64,000 bases of DNA, taken from Nannocystis sp. GTDB taxonomy: Bacteria > Myxococcota_A > Polyangia > Nannocystales > Nannocystaceae. Below are positions 56,250 through 64,000 of the stretch, one piece after another (position 1 is the first letter of the stretch; each line of letters opens with the position of its first letter). Made by a program: the position numbers and the translations under genes. Under the pieces are notes generated by a model. It was not told the DNA's origin. It searched no databases and worked only from the letters and a program-made list of their open reading frames with translations. The stretch covers positions 124,001 to 188,000 of the forward strand of contig JADJRG010000022.1 of NCBI GenBank assembly GCA_016712315.1, read 5' to 3'.

Positions 56250-56281
56250 CAACAAAAAGGGGCGGTCCTCTGCCGCCCCTT
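56250..56281 (-). terminator. intrinsic terminator of the 62-residue gene
   Basis: Minus-strand stem AAGGGGCGG / CCGCCCCTT (56281-56273 and 56265-56257) with a 7-nt loop, followed by a T-run (complement of 56254-56258). It lies 22 bases after the small gene's stop and supports transcription of that gene. Confidence 0.85.
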
Positions 56282-56302
56282 GGGAGGATCCGATCCGTCC
56301 GA

Positions 56303-56491
56303 TCAGATGTAGAAGTCGATCACGGTCACCCCGCGCTCATCCACGGGCACACGCCCTTCATGCGGACGTGAGGTCTCTTCGTTGTGGGGCGGCGCGACCA
56401 AGGGCAGCTCGATCGCCGGAGGTCCGGGTTGTGGGGCGAACGGCTGCCGGGTGGACCTTGGACGCTTCTCCTGTGGATGGCGCGACATCAT
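56303..56491 (-). CDS. small hypothetical protein (62 aa)
   Basis: Starts ATGATG at 56491/56488, right after GAAGGGAAGG. The product is Pro/Arg/Glu-rich, without signal or membrane segment, ends RGVTVIDFYI and is probably largely disordered except for that hydrophobic tail. Support for being real: the ribosome-binding site, an upstream hairpin in the leader and a strong terminator just downstream on the same strand. No family recognised. Confidence 0.55.
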   Translation of the reverse strand: MMSRHPQEKRPRSTRQPFAPQPGPPAIELPLVAPPHNEETSRPHEGRVPVDERGVTVIDFYI

Positions 56492-56505
56492 GACCTTCCC
56501 TTCTC

Positions 56506-56526
56506 GGGCAGGCTCTCGACCTGCCC
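56506..56526 (-). promoter_or_regulatory. leader hairpin of the 62-residue gene
   Basis: Perfect 7-bp stem GGGCAGG / CCTGCCC with a 7-nt loop (56506-56512 / 56520-56526), immediately upstream of the ribosome-binding site. It may regulate translation or protect the message. The rest of 56527-56774 shows no gene. Confidence 0.45.
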
Positions 56527-56774
56527 CCGCTGCACTCCGCTGCAAACCTCACACCGACGCTCCAAGACCCATAATCTTTGGCATTGCCCGGCGCCAAATC
56601 CTCGTGTAAATCGCGTGTCTGGTGGGGCCGTACGCGCCGTCCATGATCTGGGTGTCATGGTGCTGGTCGCGACGACTCCCGGGGAGACGCTCATCCCACC
56701 AGCCTAGTCCTCCGGCTCACGCTTACAAGCCTCGTCACCGCGCGTGTCGCAGTGAGGCTGGCGCGCACATCCGC

Positions 56775-57404
56775 CTAGAAGTCGACCACGACCCAGCGCT
56801 CGCCCTCGCGCTCGAGCCTGACCACCACGCCGTCCTCGACCTCAAGCGCCGCCTCATGCGCATCCTCTTGGATCGGATCCGCGAGGTGGCGCGCCAAACG
56901 ATCACGCGCTTGTACGAGCGCAGCCGCGTGCTCACCCTCGCTCCACGCGCGCCGGAGATCCTCCTGCGCGAGCCCGATCCGATAGCGCTGCGGCGCCAAC
57001 CCCAGCAGCACATCCCAGCGCTGCTCTTGGCTCGCGCGCACCAGCGAACGGAGGGCCGCGCGCGGCGTCGACTGGTCAAAAAGAACCCCCGGATCCTCCG
57101 CGAAGACCCACCCTTTCCCGCTCCAACGCGCCGCGACAGGCCGTTCATTCGAGAGGAAGAGCAGCGCCTCCGGCCGCACCTCGACGATCTTGCCCAGCCC
57201 AGCGGAGCGACCCTGCCGAGCGAGCTCGACCCCATCAAGCGCTCCTGCGAGCGACGGGATCGCCGCCGCGCGGACAGCCCCCTCATCCCCGCGACGGATC
57301 GACGCGCTCACACGATCACCGGCTCGCTCGAGCTCGCGGATCTGCGTTGGAGCGCACCCGACCGCGACGATCGCCGCCGCGACCAGGGCCTCAGCCCGCT
57401 TCAC
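56775..57404 (-). CDS. uncharacterised lipoprotein downstream of fabZ
   Basis: 209 residues from a GTG at 57404 that overlaps the fabZ 3' end by 14 bases. Short Lys/Arg start, hydrophobic stretch and lipobox AVGC (Cys17). The mature domain is Ala/Arg/Glu-rich with two similar strands (VRPEALLFLSNERPVAARW, EVEDGVVVRLEREGERWVV) and a helical centre. No family recognised. It takes the place normally held by lpxA after fabZ. Confidence 0.65.
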   Translation of the reverse strand: MKRAEALVAAAIVAVGCAPTQIRELERAGDRVSASIRRGDEGAVRAAAIPSLAGALDGVELARQGRSAGLGKIVEVRPEALLFLSNERPVAARWSGKGWVFAEDPGVLFDQSTPRAALRSLVRASQEQRWDVLLGLAPQRYRIGLAQEDLRRAWSEGEHAAALVQARDRLARHLADPIQEDAHEAALEVEDGVVVRLEREGERWVVVDF

Positions 57405-57849
57405 CGCCACCACGCGCCTTCGGCTCGACGATCGCGGTGAAGGTCGCGCTGCTTCGAACCTTTCCGTCGCACACGATCTCGCCGGCAAATTTACCCAGAC
57501 GGCCGAGTCGCTGCGCTACTACCGTGATCTCGAGGATATCCCCCGGCACCACCGGCGCGCGAAACTTCGCCTCCTGGATCCCGACGAAGAAGCAATGATG
57601 AAGCGCCGGATCAAAGGCACCGGACGCGTGGGCGAGCACCACCGCGGCCTGCGCCATCGCTTCGACCTGTAACACCCCCGGCATCACCGGAAAGCCGGGA
57701 AAGTGCCCCTGTAGGATCGGCTCGCTCACCGATACGAGCTTGCGAGCCAACACGCGCTCACCCGGGACGACCTCGAGCACACGGTCGATCAAGAGGAACG
57801 GGTAACGATGCGGGAGGATCGCCTGGATCTGAGTGGCGTCGAGGACCAT
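57391..57849 (-). CDS. fabZ: 3-hydroxyacyl-ACP dehydratase
   Basis: 152 residues. Hot-dog fold with the FabZ motif LQGHFPGFPVMPGVLQVEAMAQ region: catalytic His49 and Glu63. It dehydrates beta-hydroxyacyl-ACP in fatty-acid elongation. The start is 29 bases after the downstream skp copy. Gene order lolD-bamA-skp-fabZ is conserved in many Gram-negatives, normally with lpxD before and lpxA after fabZ; both are absent here. Confidence 0.96.
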   Translation of the reverse strand: MVLDATQIQAILPHRYPFLLIDRVLEVVPGERVLARKLVSVSEPILQGHFPGFPVMPGVLQVEAMAQAAVVLAHASGAFDPALHHCFFVGIQEAKFRAPVVPGDILEITVVAQRLGRLGKFAGEIVCDGKVRSSATFTAIVEPKARGGGEAG

Positions 57850-57878
57850 GGGCTCGCCGAGTTTACCCCAGACAGCCC

Positions 57879-58439
57879 TCAGGACGGGTGCTTCTCGTTG
57901 TAGCGCTTGATCACCAGCCCGGTGATATCCAAGCCCTCGTCGACGTAGATGACCGAGTTCTCGTCGCGGATCAGGACGAGGTCGATCTCCATCTCACCCG
58001 CGATCTTGTCGACGATCGACTGGCACTTCTTGTACATGTCCTCGAGCACCTGGCCCTCTTGCTGCGCGAGCTCTTGCTGCATCGTCATGTAGACGTTTTG
58101 CATCTCGAGCAGCTCCTTCTGCAGCGACTCTTGCGCGGCCATCAGCGCCTCCCCCGCGAGATCTTTGAGCTTGGCCTGGTCCGCCTCGAGCTTCTTTCGC
58201 TTCTTCTCGAGCTTCTTCTGCTTGGCGTTCGAGCTCTCCTCGAGCTTCTTACGAGCGGCCTTGCCTTGATTCGTCTCGAGCAGGACCGTCTGCATGTTCA
58301 CCATGGCGATCCCGCGGACCTTCTTGATCGCGGCGGTCGCCGCGCCGGCGGTCGGAGCGGCCGAGATCGCAGAAAAAGCGAGGCAGAGGCCGCCGATCAG
58401 GCCAAGGCGGAGGATTCGGTGCGAGCGTCGTGATGTCAT
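57879..58439 (-). CDS. Skp/OmpH-family periplasmic chaperone, copy 2
   Basis: 186 residues. Signal peptide (about 1-30, ending AGA/ATA), a first strand (RGIAMVNMQTVL) and a long Lys/Glu/Gln coiled-coil tentacle (about 60-140), then the closing strand region LVLIRDENSVIYVDEGLDIT, as in Skp. It holds unfolded barrel proteins on their way to BamA. Only 18 bases after copy 1, to which it is clearly related; the two arose by tandem duplication. Confidence 0.88.
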   Translation of the reverse strand: MTSRRSHRILRLGLIGGLCLAFSAISAAPTAGAATAAIKKVRGIAMVNMQTVLLETNQGKAARKKLEESSNAKQKKLEKKRKKLEADQAKLKDLAGEALMAAQESLQKELLEMQNVYMTMQQELAQQEGQVLEDMYKKCQSIVDKIAGEMEIDLVLIRDENSVIYVDEGLDITGLVIKRYNEKHPS

Positions 58440-58457
58440 GGTCAGTCGAGTCCGTGT

Positions 58458-58997
58458 CTAGGGGTGAGCCTTGTCGTAGGCGATAATCACGCGGTTGGTG
58501 AGGTCGAGCTTCGGGTTGACGTAGAGCACCGTCGAGTCAGCGCGGACGAGCACGATCTGGAGCTCCTCCTCCAAGGCGATGCCCTTCACGATCGCAGCGA
58601 CCTTCTTGTATATCTTCTCCGTGAGGAGCGCCTCCTTGGTCGACAGCTCCTCTTGCATCTGCGCGTAGAGCTGCTGCATCTCCTGCTCCTTCTCCATCAG
58701 CTCCATCTGCCGGCGCTGCAGCTCCTGCGGGGAGAGCATCGCCGCCTTCGCCTGGAGGTCCTCGACCTTCTTCTGCAGGTCCTTCATCTTCCGGTCGAGC
58801 TTCGACTGGTTCTTGGTGAAGTCAGCCTCGAGCTCCTTCTTCGAGCGCTGGCCCTCGGTCGTCTCGACGATCACCCGCTGCACTTCAACGACCGCGACCT
58901 TGTCGATCGGCCTCAGCGGCGCAGCGGCGACAGGACTGGCGATCAGCGGCGACGCGGCCAAGAGCACGCAAGCCAGGAGCTTGGAGGGGCTAATCAT
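58458..58997 (-). CDS. Skp/OmpH-family periplasmic chaperone, copy 1
   Basis: 179 residues from the ATG at 58997. Signal peptide ending VAAAP, strand KVAVVEVQRVIVETTEGQ, coiled coil rich in Gln/Glu/Lys/Met, and the end block IVLVRADSTVLYVNPKLDLT parallel to copy 2. A promoter (TTGCTG-N17-TAAGGT) lies directly upstream, so the skp-fabZ part can be transcribed apart from bamA. Confidence 0.88.
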   Translation of the reverse strand: MISPSKLLACVLLAASPLIASPVAAAPLRPIDKVAVVEVQRVIVETTEGQRSKKELEADFTKNQSKLDRKMKDLQKKVEDLQAKAAMLSPQELQRRQMELMEKEQEMQQLYAQMQEELSTKEALLTEKIYKKVAAIVKGIALEEELQIVLVRADSTVLYVNPKLDLTNRVIIAYDKAHP

Positions 58998-59007
58998 GAC
59001 GGGGCGA

Positions 59008-59036
59008 ACCTTAGCTTCCACGGGGGTAGGCAGCAA
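59008..59036 (-). promoter_or_regulatory. promoter of the skp-skp-fabZ segment
   Basis: TTGCTG (59031-59036) - 17 nt - TAAGGT (59008-59013) on the minus strand; the first base of the -10 is 16 nt before the ATG at 58997, so the leader is about 4 nt. Lies in the 127-base gap after bamA. Confidence 0.55.
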
Positions 59037-59124
59037 GCCGCTCTAGACGCCCCCACCGGCCGGCTCATTCATCGCGCGCTAACATCCTGGCCCTAGCGGC
59101 CCCCCAATCGCGGGCCGACCTGCT

Positions 59125-61743
59125 TCAGAACGAGTTCCCGACGTTAAACTCAAAGACCACCGGATCCTCACCACGAGGCAGCAATTCGGTCGGCGCCAGA
59201 CGATCCAGCGGGAAACCCCACTCGAAGCGGAGCGGCCCGATCGGGGACTGCCAACGGAAGCCGAAGCCGATGGAGCGCCGCAAATTCCGGAAGCTGAAGC
59301 TATCGCACGGATCTGCCTTCGGGAGCGCCGTCGGGTTCGCCTCGCGGCAGTACACCGACTCCGTATTAAACGCGTTGCCCACGTCCATGAAGATCACGCC
59401 CTTGATATTGGCAGGCGGGACCATCATGAACTCCAGCTCGGCGTTGAGCGCGGTCAGCAAGTTGCCGCCGATCGGGTAGGCCGAGAGGGGAGCGGTCGGA
59501 TCCGAGGAGCTCTGCACCAGGATATTCGGCCCCAAGCTCCGCAAGCGATAGCCGCGGATCATGCCCGCGCCAAAGATGCCGCCCGGGAAGTAGCGCTCGA
59601 AGATCGGCACTCCCCGCGGCTGAAGGCTGTGGATGAAGCCCACCTGGAGCTGCGTCTTGAAGACGACCCACGCGCGAAACGCCTTCTTGCTCTTGATCAG
59701 CGGGAAGTAGAAGCGGAAGGCGCTGTCGTAGCGGTTAAAGAGGTTCTGCGAGCCCAGGTACTTGTTCGCGAACTCCGCGCGCAGCTCGTGGCGCATGCCC
59801 TTGGTCGGGAACAGGAAGTTATCGGTCGTGTCGTAGCGGACACGCGCCTCCACCGACGACGTGATCCCGTTGGAGAACAAATTCGTGATGAGCTGGCCCG
59901 CGGGCACGTTAAAGAGGTTACCCGGCGCGAACACGCCGCCGCCGCCGCCGATGTTCCCGAACGCGCTGGTTCCGAAGTCTACCTTCACGTACTCGAACGA
60001 GTAGCCCGCGAAGAAGATCAAATTCGGCAGCCGCGGCAGCGGATAACCCCACGAGAAGCGGAACCCCGACGAGTCGCGCGCGAAGCTCGGGAAGACGTTA
60101 CGCGTGTTGAAGACGCTGAACTGGAAGTTCCAGCGCGTGTCGAGGAAGTAGCGGGTGAAGTACGAGAGGTTGAAGAGCCGGCGCAGGCTCGACATCTGCG
60201 CGACCAACGTGACCGACGTCCCGCGCCCGAGGAAGTTGTCGTAGTTCACCTGCGCCTGCAGCACGAAGTTCTCGATCGTCGAGAACCCCGCGCCGACCTG
60301 GAAGGTCCCGGTCAGCCGCTCGGTGACCTCGACGTTGAGCACGATCTTGTCCTCGGCGCTGCCCTTCGAGGTCGAGACCGTGACGTCGTTGAAGAAGCCG
60401 AGGCGGAGGACGTTGAACTCCGAGAGCTCCTTACCTGTCTCCGAGTACAGGTCTCCCTCGCGGATGATCATCTCCCGACGGATGACCTTGTCCGAGGTCT
60501 TGTCGTTCCCGTAGATGTTGATCCGCTCGACGTACGTCAGCGGCCCCTTGCCGACCTCCAGGGTCATATAGAGGAGCAGCTTCTCCTTATCCTGGCGAGC
60601 GTCAGGGATCACGTTCACATAGGCGTAGCCGCTGTCTTTGTAGCGACGCTCGATGTCCTGGATGATCTGCTGCACCTTGCCCATCGACGCGATATCGCCC
60701 TCACGCAGCAGCGGCGTGATCGACTCGGCGAGCACCGTCTCGCTAAACAGCGCCTCCTCGCCCCGCGGCAGGACCTCCTTCGCCCGGATCTTGCCGACCC
60801 GATAGAGCGACCCCTCCTCGACCGGGATCGTCAAGGTGACGAAGCGCCGGTCCGGCGTCAGGCTCATCTCGGGGTCCTTGAAATTCGCGTCCAGGTACCC
60901 GTGATCCCCGTAATAGGCGCGCAAGATCTGGTAGTCGGTCGTGAACGCGTCGCGGTTGAACACGCCGCCCGCGCGCTTGCTCAGCAGGCTCATATAGCCG
61001 CCGACACGCGTCTGCATGCCCTTTCGCAGCTCCTCGTCGGAGAAGGCCTGGTTGCCGACGAAGGTGATGTCGCGGACGATCACCTCCGCCGACTCGCTGA
61101 TCGAGATGTAGATGTCGACCTTACCCGGCTCATCCTCGACGGCACGCACGCCATAGGTGACCTCAGCGAGGAAGAACCCCTTCTCGATGTAGACGCCCTT
61201 GACCTTCTCGACGTTCGCTTTGACCTTACCGTGGTCGAGGATGCTGTTCTTGGTCAGATCCAGCGCCTCGTTGATGTCGTCGAGCTTCACCTTGTTGTTG
61301 CCCTCGACGACGATCTTTCGGACTGTCGGCCGCTCCTTCACCCGGTAGAGCAGGATCACCCCTGCGGGCCCCAGCTCACCGAGCACCTCGACGTCCTCAA
61401 ATTTCCCGAGCGCCCACAGGCGCCGCAGATCGGAGGCCAACGAGCTCACCGCGACCAGCTCACCGACCTTGCTCTCGATCTCCAAGAGCATGGCGTCCGA
61501 CTCGACCCGGCGGTTGCCCTCGAAGCGGATCTCCGCGATCGGTTGACCATAGACATCGTCGGGCACCGCCTCGAGGTAGACGGCCTTAAAGATCGCGTCG
61601 CCCGCGAACGGCGCGACCTTACGCGCGTCCGCCGAGAAGGCGCCGAGGAGCCCCGCTGCCAGCGCGAAGAGGGCGAGCACGCGCCCCAGGGCGGCCTGGA
61701 GCGCGACGCGGAGAGGGAGAGCAGTGGCGGCGCGGTCGCTCAC
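59125..61743 (-). CDS. bamA: outer-membrane protein assembly factor
   Basis: 872 residues from a GTG. Signal peptide (about 12-40), five POTRA domains (for example IAEIRFEGNRRVESD, TVRKIVVEGNNKVKLDD, VIVRDITFVGNQAFSDEEL, TYVERINIYGNDKTSD) and an Omp85 barrel ending NVGNSF with terminal Phe. The loop-6 motif reads MIRGY in place of the usual VRGF/VRGY. Central factor for inserting barrel proteins in the outer membrane. The GTG overlaps the lolD stop (61740-61743). Confidence 0.96.
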   Translation of the reverse strand: MSDRAATALPLRVALQAALGRVLALFALAAGLLGAFSADARKVAPFAGDAIFKAVYLEAVPDDVYGQPIAEIRFEGNRRVESDAMLLEIESKVGELVAVSSLASDLRRLWALGKFEDVEVLGELGPAGVILLYRVKERPTVRKIVVEGNNKVKLDDINEALDLTKNSILDHGKVKANVEKVKGVYIEKGFFLAEVTYGVRAVEDEPGKVDIYISISESAEVIVRDITFVGNQAFSDEELRKGMQTRVGGYMSLLSKRAGGVFNRDAFTTDYQILRAYYGDHGYLDANFKDPEMSLTPDRRFVTLTIPVEEGSLYRVGKIRAKEVLPRGEEALFSETVLAESITPLLREGDIASMGKVQQIIQDIERRYKDSGYAYVNVIPDARQDKEKLLLYMTLEVGKGPLTYVERINIYGNDKTSDKVIRREMIIREGDLYSETGKELSEFNVLRLGFFNDVTVSTSKGSAEDKIVLNVEVTERLTGTFQVGAGFSTIENFVLQAQVNYDNFLGRGTSVTLVAQMSSLRRLFNLSYFTRYFLDTRWNFQFSVFNTRNVFPSFARDSSGFRFSWGYPLPRLPNLIFFAGYSFEYVKVDFGTSAFGNIGGGGGVFAPGNLFNVPAGQLITNLFSNGITSSVEARVRYDTTDNFLFPTKGMRHELRAEFANKYLGSQNLFNRYDSAFRFYFPLIKSKKAFRAWVVFKTQLQVGFIHSLQPRGVPIFERYFPGGIFGAGMIRGYRLRSLGPNILVQSSSDPTAPLSAYPIGGNLLTALNAELEFMMVPPANIKGVIFMDVGNAFNTESVYCREANPTALPKADPCDSFSFRNLRRSIGFGFRWQSPIGPLRFEWGFPLDRLAPTELLPRGEDPVVFEFNVGNSF

Positions 61744-62495
61744 GAATGCTTCGGATCCTGCGACACACGGTCCGGGCGCACAGCGTCGACGCGGAGATCA
61801 TCGACGAGCCGCCCATCTTCCATGCGGATCTGCCGCGGCGTCTGCCGCGCGAGCTCCATATTGTGGGTCACGACCAGCACGGTCATCTTGTGCTCCGCGT
61901 TGAGGCGAAAGAGCAGCTCGTGGACCTCATCGCTGGTGCGAGTATCGAGGTTGCCGGTCGGCTCATCGGCGAGCAGCAGCTTGGGTCGCATCACCAGCGC
62001 CCGCGCGATCGCGACACGCTGCTGCTCGCCGCCCGAGAGCTCCCCCGGGCGGTGGCTGAGGCGATGGCTCAGCCCCACAGCGTTCAGCATCTCGGTCGCC
62101 CACGCACGCGCCTCACGCGTCGGCACGCGTCCGATCATCGCGGGCATCATCGCGTTCTCCAGCGCCGTGAACTCCGCGAGCAGGTGGTGGAACTGGAAGA
62201 CGAAGCCGATCGTCCGGTTGCGGAAGGCCGCCAGCTCCGGCGGCGACAAGCGCGTGATGTCGACATCGCCGAAGAACATCTGCCCGCGCGTCGGCAGATC
62301 GAGCGTGCCGAGGCAGTGCAGAAGCGTCGACTTGCCAGCCCCCGAGGCGCCGATGATCGTCACCATTTCGCCCGCATCTAGCGTGAGGCTGATGTCCCGA
62401 AGGACATGCAAGACCCGCGCGCCGTGCGTGAACTCTTTGTGCATGTGGACCACCCGAACGAGGGGGGATCCGGCGCCGGGCTCTGGGTGATCCAT
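61740..62495 (-). CDS. lolD: lipoprotein-releasing system ATP-binding protein
   Basis: 251 residues from the ATG at 62495. MacB/LolD-type ABC ATPase: GASGAGKST (Walker A), FQFHHLLAEFTALEN (the LolD Q-loop region with FQxHHLLxEFxALEN), LSGGEQQRVAIARAL (signature), LLADEPTGNLD (Walker B), VTHN. It drives release of outer-membrane lipoproteins from the inner membrane together with LolC/E. A consensus promoter lies just upstream, so it can be expressed independently of the lolC/E gene. Confidence 0.96.
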   Translation of the reverse strand: MDHPEPGAGSPLVRVVHMHKEFTHGARVLHVLRDISLTLDAGEMVTIIGASGAGKSTLLHCLGTLDLPTRGQMFFGDVDITRLSPPELAAFRNRTIGFVFQFHHLLAEFTALENAMMPAMIGRVPTREARAWATEMLNAVGLSHRLSHRPGELSGGEQQRVAIARALVMRPKLLLADEPTGNLDTRTSDEVHELLFRLNAEHKMTVLVVTHNMELARQTPRQIRMEDGRLVDDLRVDAVRPDRVSQDPKHS

Positions 62496-62517
62496 GAGGG
62501 GTCCGAAAAGTCGCGCT

Positions 62518-62546
62518 ACCCTAGAATGGGGCCCCTGAGGTGTCAA
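62518..62546 (-). promoter_or_regulatory. strong sigma-70-type promoter of lolD-bamA
   Basis: Minus-strand TTGACA (62541-62546, perfect) - 17 nt - TAGGGT (62518-62523), in the 68-base gap between the lolC/E stop and lolD. Leader about 16 nt. Best -35/-10 pair in the window. Confidence 0.7.
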
Positions 62547-62563
62547 CGCCGCCTTGACCGCGG

Positions 62564-64000
62564 CTAGTCGCCGCCACGGAGACCATCGACCGGCCGGATC
62601 TTGGCCGCTGTCCGCGCTGGATGCACGCTAGACAGCCAGACGATGACCAACGCCGCGATCCCGACGATCGCAACCTCCCGCGGGTCGACGACCACCGGCA
62701 ACCGTTGGATGTAAAAATCCTCCGCCGAGAGGGGCAAGCCTTGCTCCGCGAGCAGCACGCACACCACGAGGCCTGCTGAGATCCCCAGCGCCGCCCCGAG
62801 GCTGCCCACCAGCAGCCCCTCGAGCATGAAGATCCGGGCGATCGAGCGGTCGCTCGCCCCCATCGCCTTGAGGATCGCGATCTGCTCGGCCTTGTCGAGC
62901 ACCGACATCAAATTGGTCGCCAGGATCCCGAACGCCGCCACCAAGACGACGAAGAGCAGCCCGATGAACATCGCGATCTTCTCCAGCAGCATCGCCGCAA
63001 AGATGTTGCGGTGTAGCGCTCGCCAGCTCTCGACCCGCAGGTCGCTCCGCCCGATGCGATCGAGCGTCGCCTGCACCGCCGCCTGTCCCTGCTCCAGCCC
63101 CGCGGGATCGACCAAACGAACATCGACCCCATGCACGCGCTCACCGAGCCGCAAGAACGCCTGAACCCGTACGAGCGGCGCATAGAGGCTGCGGTGATCA
63201 TGCGCGTACATCCCGGAGTGAAAGAGCCCGACCACCCGCACGATCATCGCGCTGGGGATCGGCCCCGCGGGAGTCATCCGCCCCACCGGAGTGATCACCT
63301 GCAGACGCTCGCCAAAGCTGACACTGAGCTCATCTGCTAGCTCCCCGCCGATCACCAGCGGCACCAGGAGCGGCGCACTCAGCTCCTCGTCGAGTGTCGC
63401 GCCATCCTCCGCCTCACCCGGCGCGGCGCCGCCGAGAGCTGCGCGCGGAGCGTCATCCGCGGGAGCAGCTCCCGCCAACGCTCCGGCGGCACGCAGGCGA
63501 GGGATCTCGATCGAGGGATCTTCCCACGCCTCGTCATCCGCATCCTCATCCTCTCCGTTCGCGGCCTCCTCCCACGCGCCACCCTCCTCCGAGGCTGCCT
63601 CTTCGGCCGCGTCGACATCCTCCGTCACTGGCGCCTGCTCAGGCGGCCCAACCCGCTGACCACGTCGTCGCTCGAAGATCTGATCGAGCGCCTCCCAAGG
63701 CCCATCCGCTGGCGCCTCGAGGAGGCGATAGTCGCCCTCGCGCACCATCGCAGCGATCCCTGTCGCGCGCCGATGGAGCGCAGGATCGACGCCGATCAGG
63801 AGCGCCCCTTGGCGGTTAAAGTCGCTGCGTAGCATCACCTCGCCTTCGACGTAGGGGCTCGCCGCGGCCAGCTCCTGCCGCTCCGCGAGCGCGCGAAGGA
63901 GCGGCTCGTAGTCGCCGAACGCCTCGCCATCGACCCGCGAGATCCGCAGCTCCGCCCGCTCCGCCAGGATCTTCGACCTGAGATCGAGCTCGAGCCCGGT
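62564..64000 (-). CDS. lipoprotein-releasing system permease (LolC/LolE family), N-terminus beyond window
   Basis: 478 residues visible, open to the window edge. The visible N-terminal part (ELDLRSKILAERAELRIS) is the periplasmic domain that follows the first membrane helix. The last ~170 residues contain three helices with ILKAMGASDRSIARIFMLEG, the conserved FtsX/MacB cytoplasmic loop. Within the periplasmic domain lies an unusual acidic, Ala-rich insertion of about 75 residues (roughly visible residues 125-205). It extracts lipoproteins with LolD. LolC and LolE cannot be told apart here; a single fused-role LolF-like protein is possible. Confidence 0.88.
   Translation of the reverse strand, partial: TGLELDLRSKILAERAELRISRVDGEAFGDYEPLLRALAERQELAAASPYVEGEVMLRSDFNRQGALLIGVDPALHRRATGIAAMVREGDYRLLEAPADGPWEALDQIFERRRGQRVGPPEQAPVTEDVDAAEEAASEEGGAWEEAANGEDEDADDEAWEDPSIEIPRLRAAGALAGAAPADDAPRAALGGAAPGEAEDGATLDEELSAPLLVPLVIGGELADELSVSFGERLQVITPVGRMTPAGPIPSAMIVRVVGLFHSGMYAHDHRSLYAPLVRVQAFLRLGERVHGVDVRLVDPAGLEQGQAAVQATLDRIGRSDLRVESWRALHRNIFAAMLLEKIAMFIGLLFVVLVAAFGILATNLMSVLDKAEQIAILKAMGASDRSIARIFMLEGLLVGSLGAALGISAGLVVCVLLAEQGLPLSAEDFYIQRLPVVVDPREVAIVGIAALVIVWLSSVHPARTAAKIRPVDGLRGGD

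Noticed and set aside
59629..62490. 953-codon open frame on the plus strand opposite bamA/lolD
   Set aside because: It is exactly antisense to bamA and lolD, whose products are unmistakable; long antisense frames are expected at ~70% GC. Its translation is low-complexity Arg/Leu/Asp without motifs.

Overview
This is a GC-rich (about 70%), gene-dense window. It looks like a chromosomal segment of a myxobacterium (phylum Myxococcota), most likely the Nannocystis/Plesiocystis/Haliangium side. That placement is inference. It rests on lipoproteins with long Thr/Asp/Ser linkers, Cys-rich DUF4215-type and Asp/Asn/Gly repeat proteins, two membrane-anchored Ser/Thr kinases, an FHA-linked enhancer-binding protein, a Gld-type ABC transporter operon and an H-NOX/histidine kinase pair. 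I see no rRNA or tRNA genes, insertion sequences, phage genes or CRISPR arrays.

Layout, left to right. 1-1.35 kb: a truncated PanE-like reductase and a lipoprotein. 1.5-5.4 kb: a tight cluster of a secreted staphylococcal-type nuclease, a lipoprotein with nine Cys/Asp repeats, and an outer-membrane barrel carrying three more copies of the same repeat. 5.4-9.2 kb: a cyclophilin lipoprotein, rpsT, holA and a TrmA/RlmD-family methyltransferase. 9.3-13 kb: an exported protein and a tandem SPFH pair. 13-19.6 kb: a metallophosphoesterase, a Cys/Met-metabolism PLP enzyme, a rhomboid protease, an M1 peptidase and a lipoprotein. 19.6-24.3 kb: a triplicated Cys-pair lipoprotein, endonuclease III, a Ser/Thr kinase, an overlapping H-NOX/histidine kinase pair and a thioredoxin-like ferredoxin. 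24.3-34 kb: a divergent two-ring Clp ATPase, a NamZ-type muramidase, a membrane protein coupled to a class A PBP, and a solitary TrpB2. 34.5-42.6 kb: a fibrinogen-like cell-surface protein, lipoproteins, an SDR, a second Ser/Thr kinase and a peptide-binding lipoprotein. 42.6-48.9 kb: a Gld-type ABC operon. 49-56.2 kb: folP, diadenylate cyclase, YbbR, glmM and NAD(P)HX repair, preceded by an FHA regulator. 56.3-64 kb: a tiny gene with its own terminator, then the envelope-biogenesis block (lolC/E, lolD, bamA, two skp, fabZ and a lipoprotein).

The shared theme is cell-envelope construction and surface display: lipoprotein export (Lol), barrel assembly (Bam/Skp), peptidoglycan synthesis and turnover (PBP1A, NamZ, GlmM), and many secreted Cys-rich proteins. 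The regulatory genes are two kinases, one NO/O2-type heme sensor pair, one FHA regulator and a c-di-AMP synthase. Genes inside operons are mostly joined by ATGA/GTGA overlaps.

Two window-wide properties stand out. Many first genes of transcription units have a -10-like TAnnnT hexamer 12-16 bases before the start codon, so their mRNAs may be leaderless. The tetramer GATC is strikingly frequent and appears to be favoured through synonymous codon choice.
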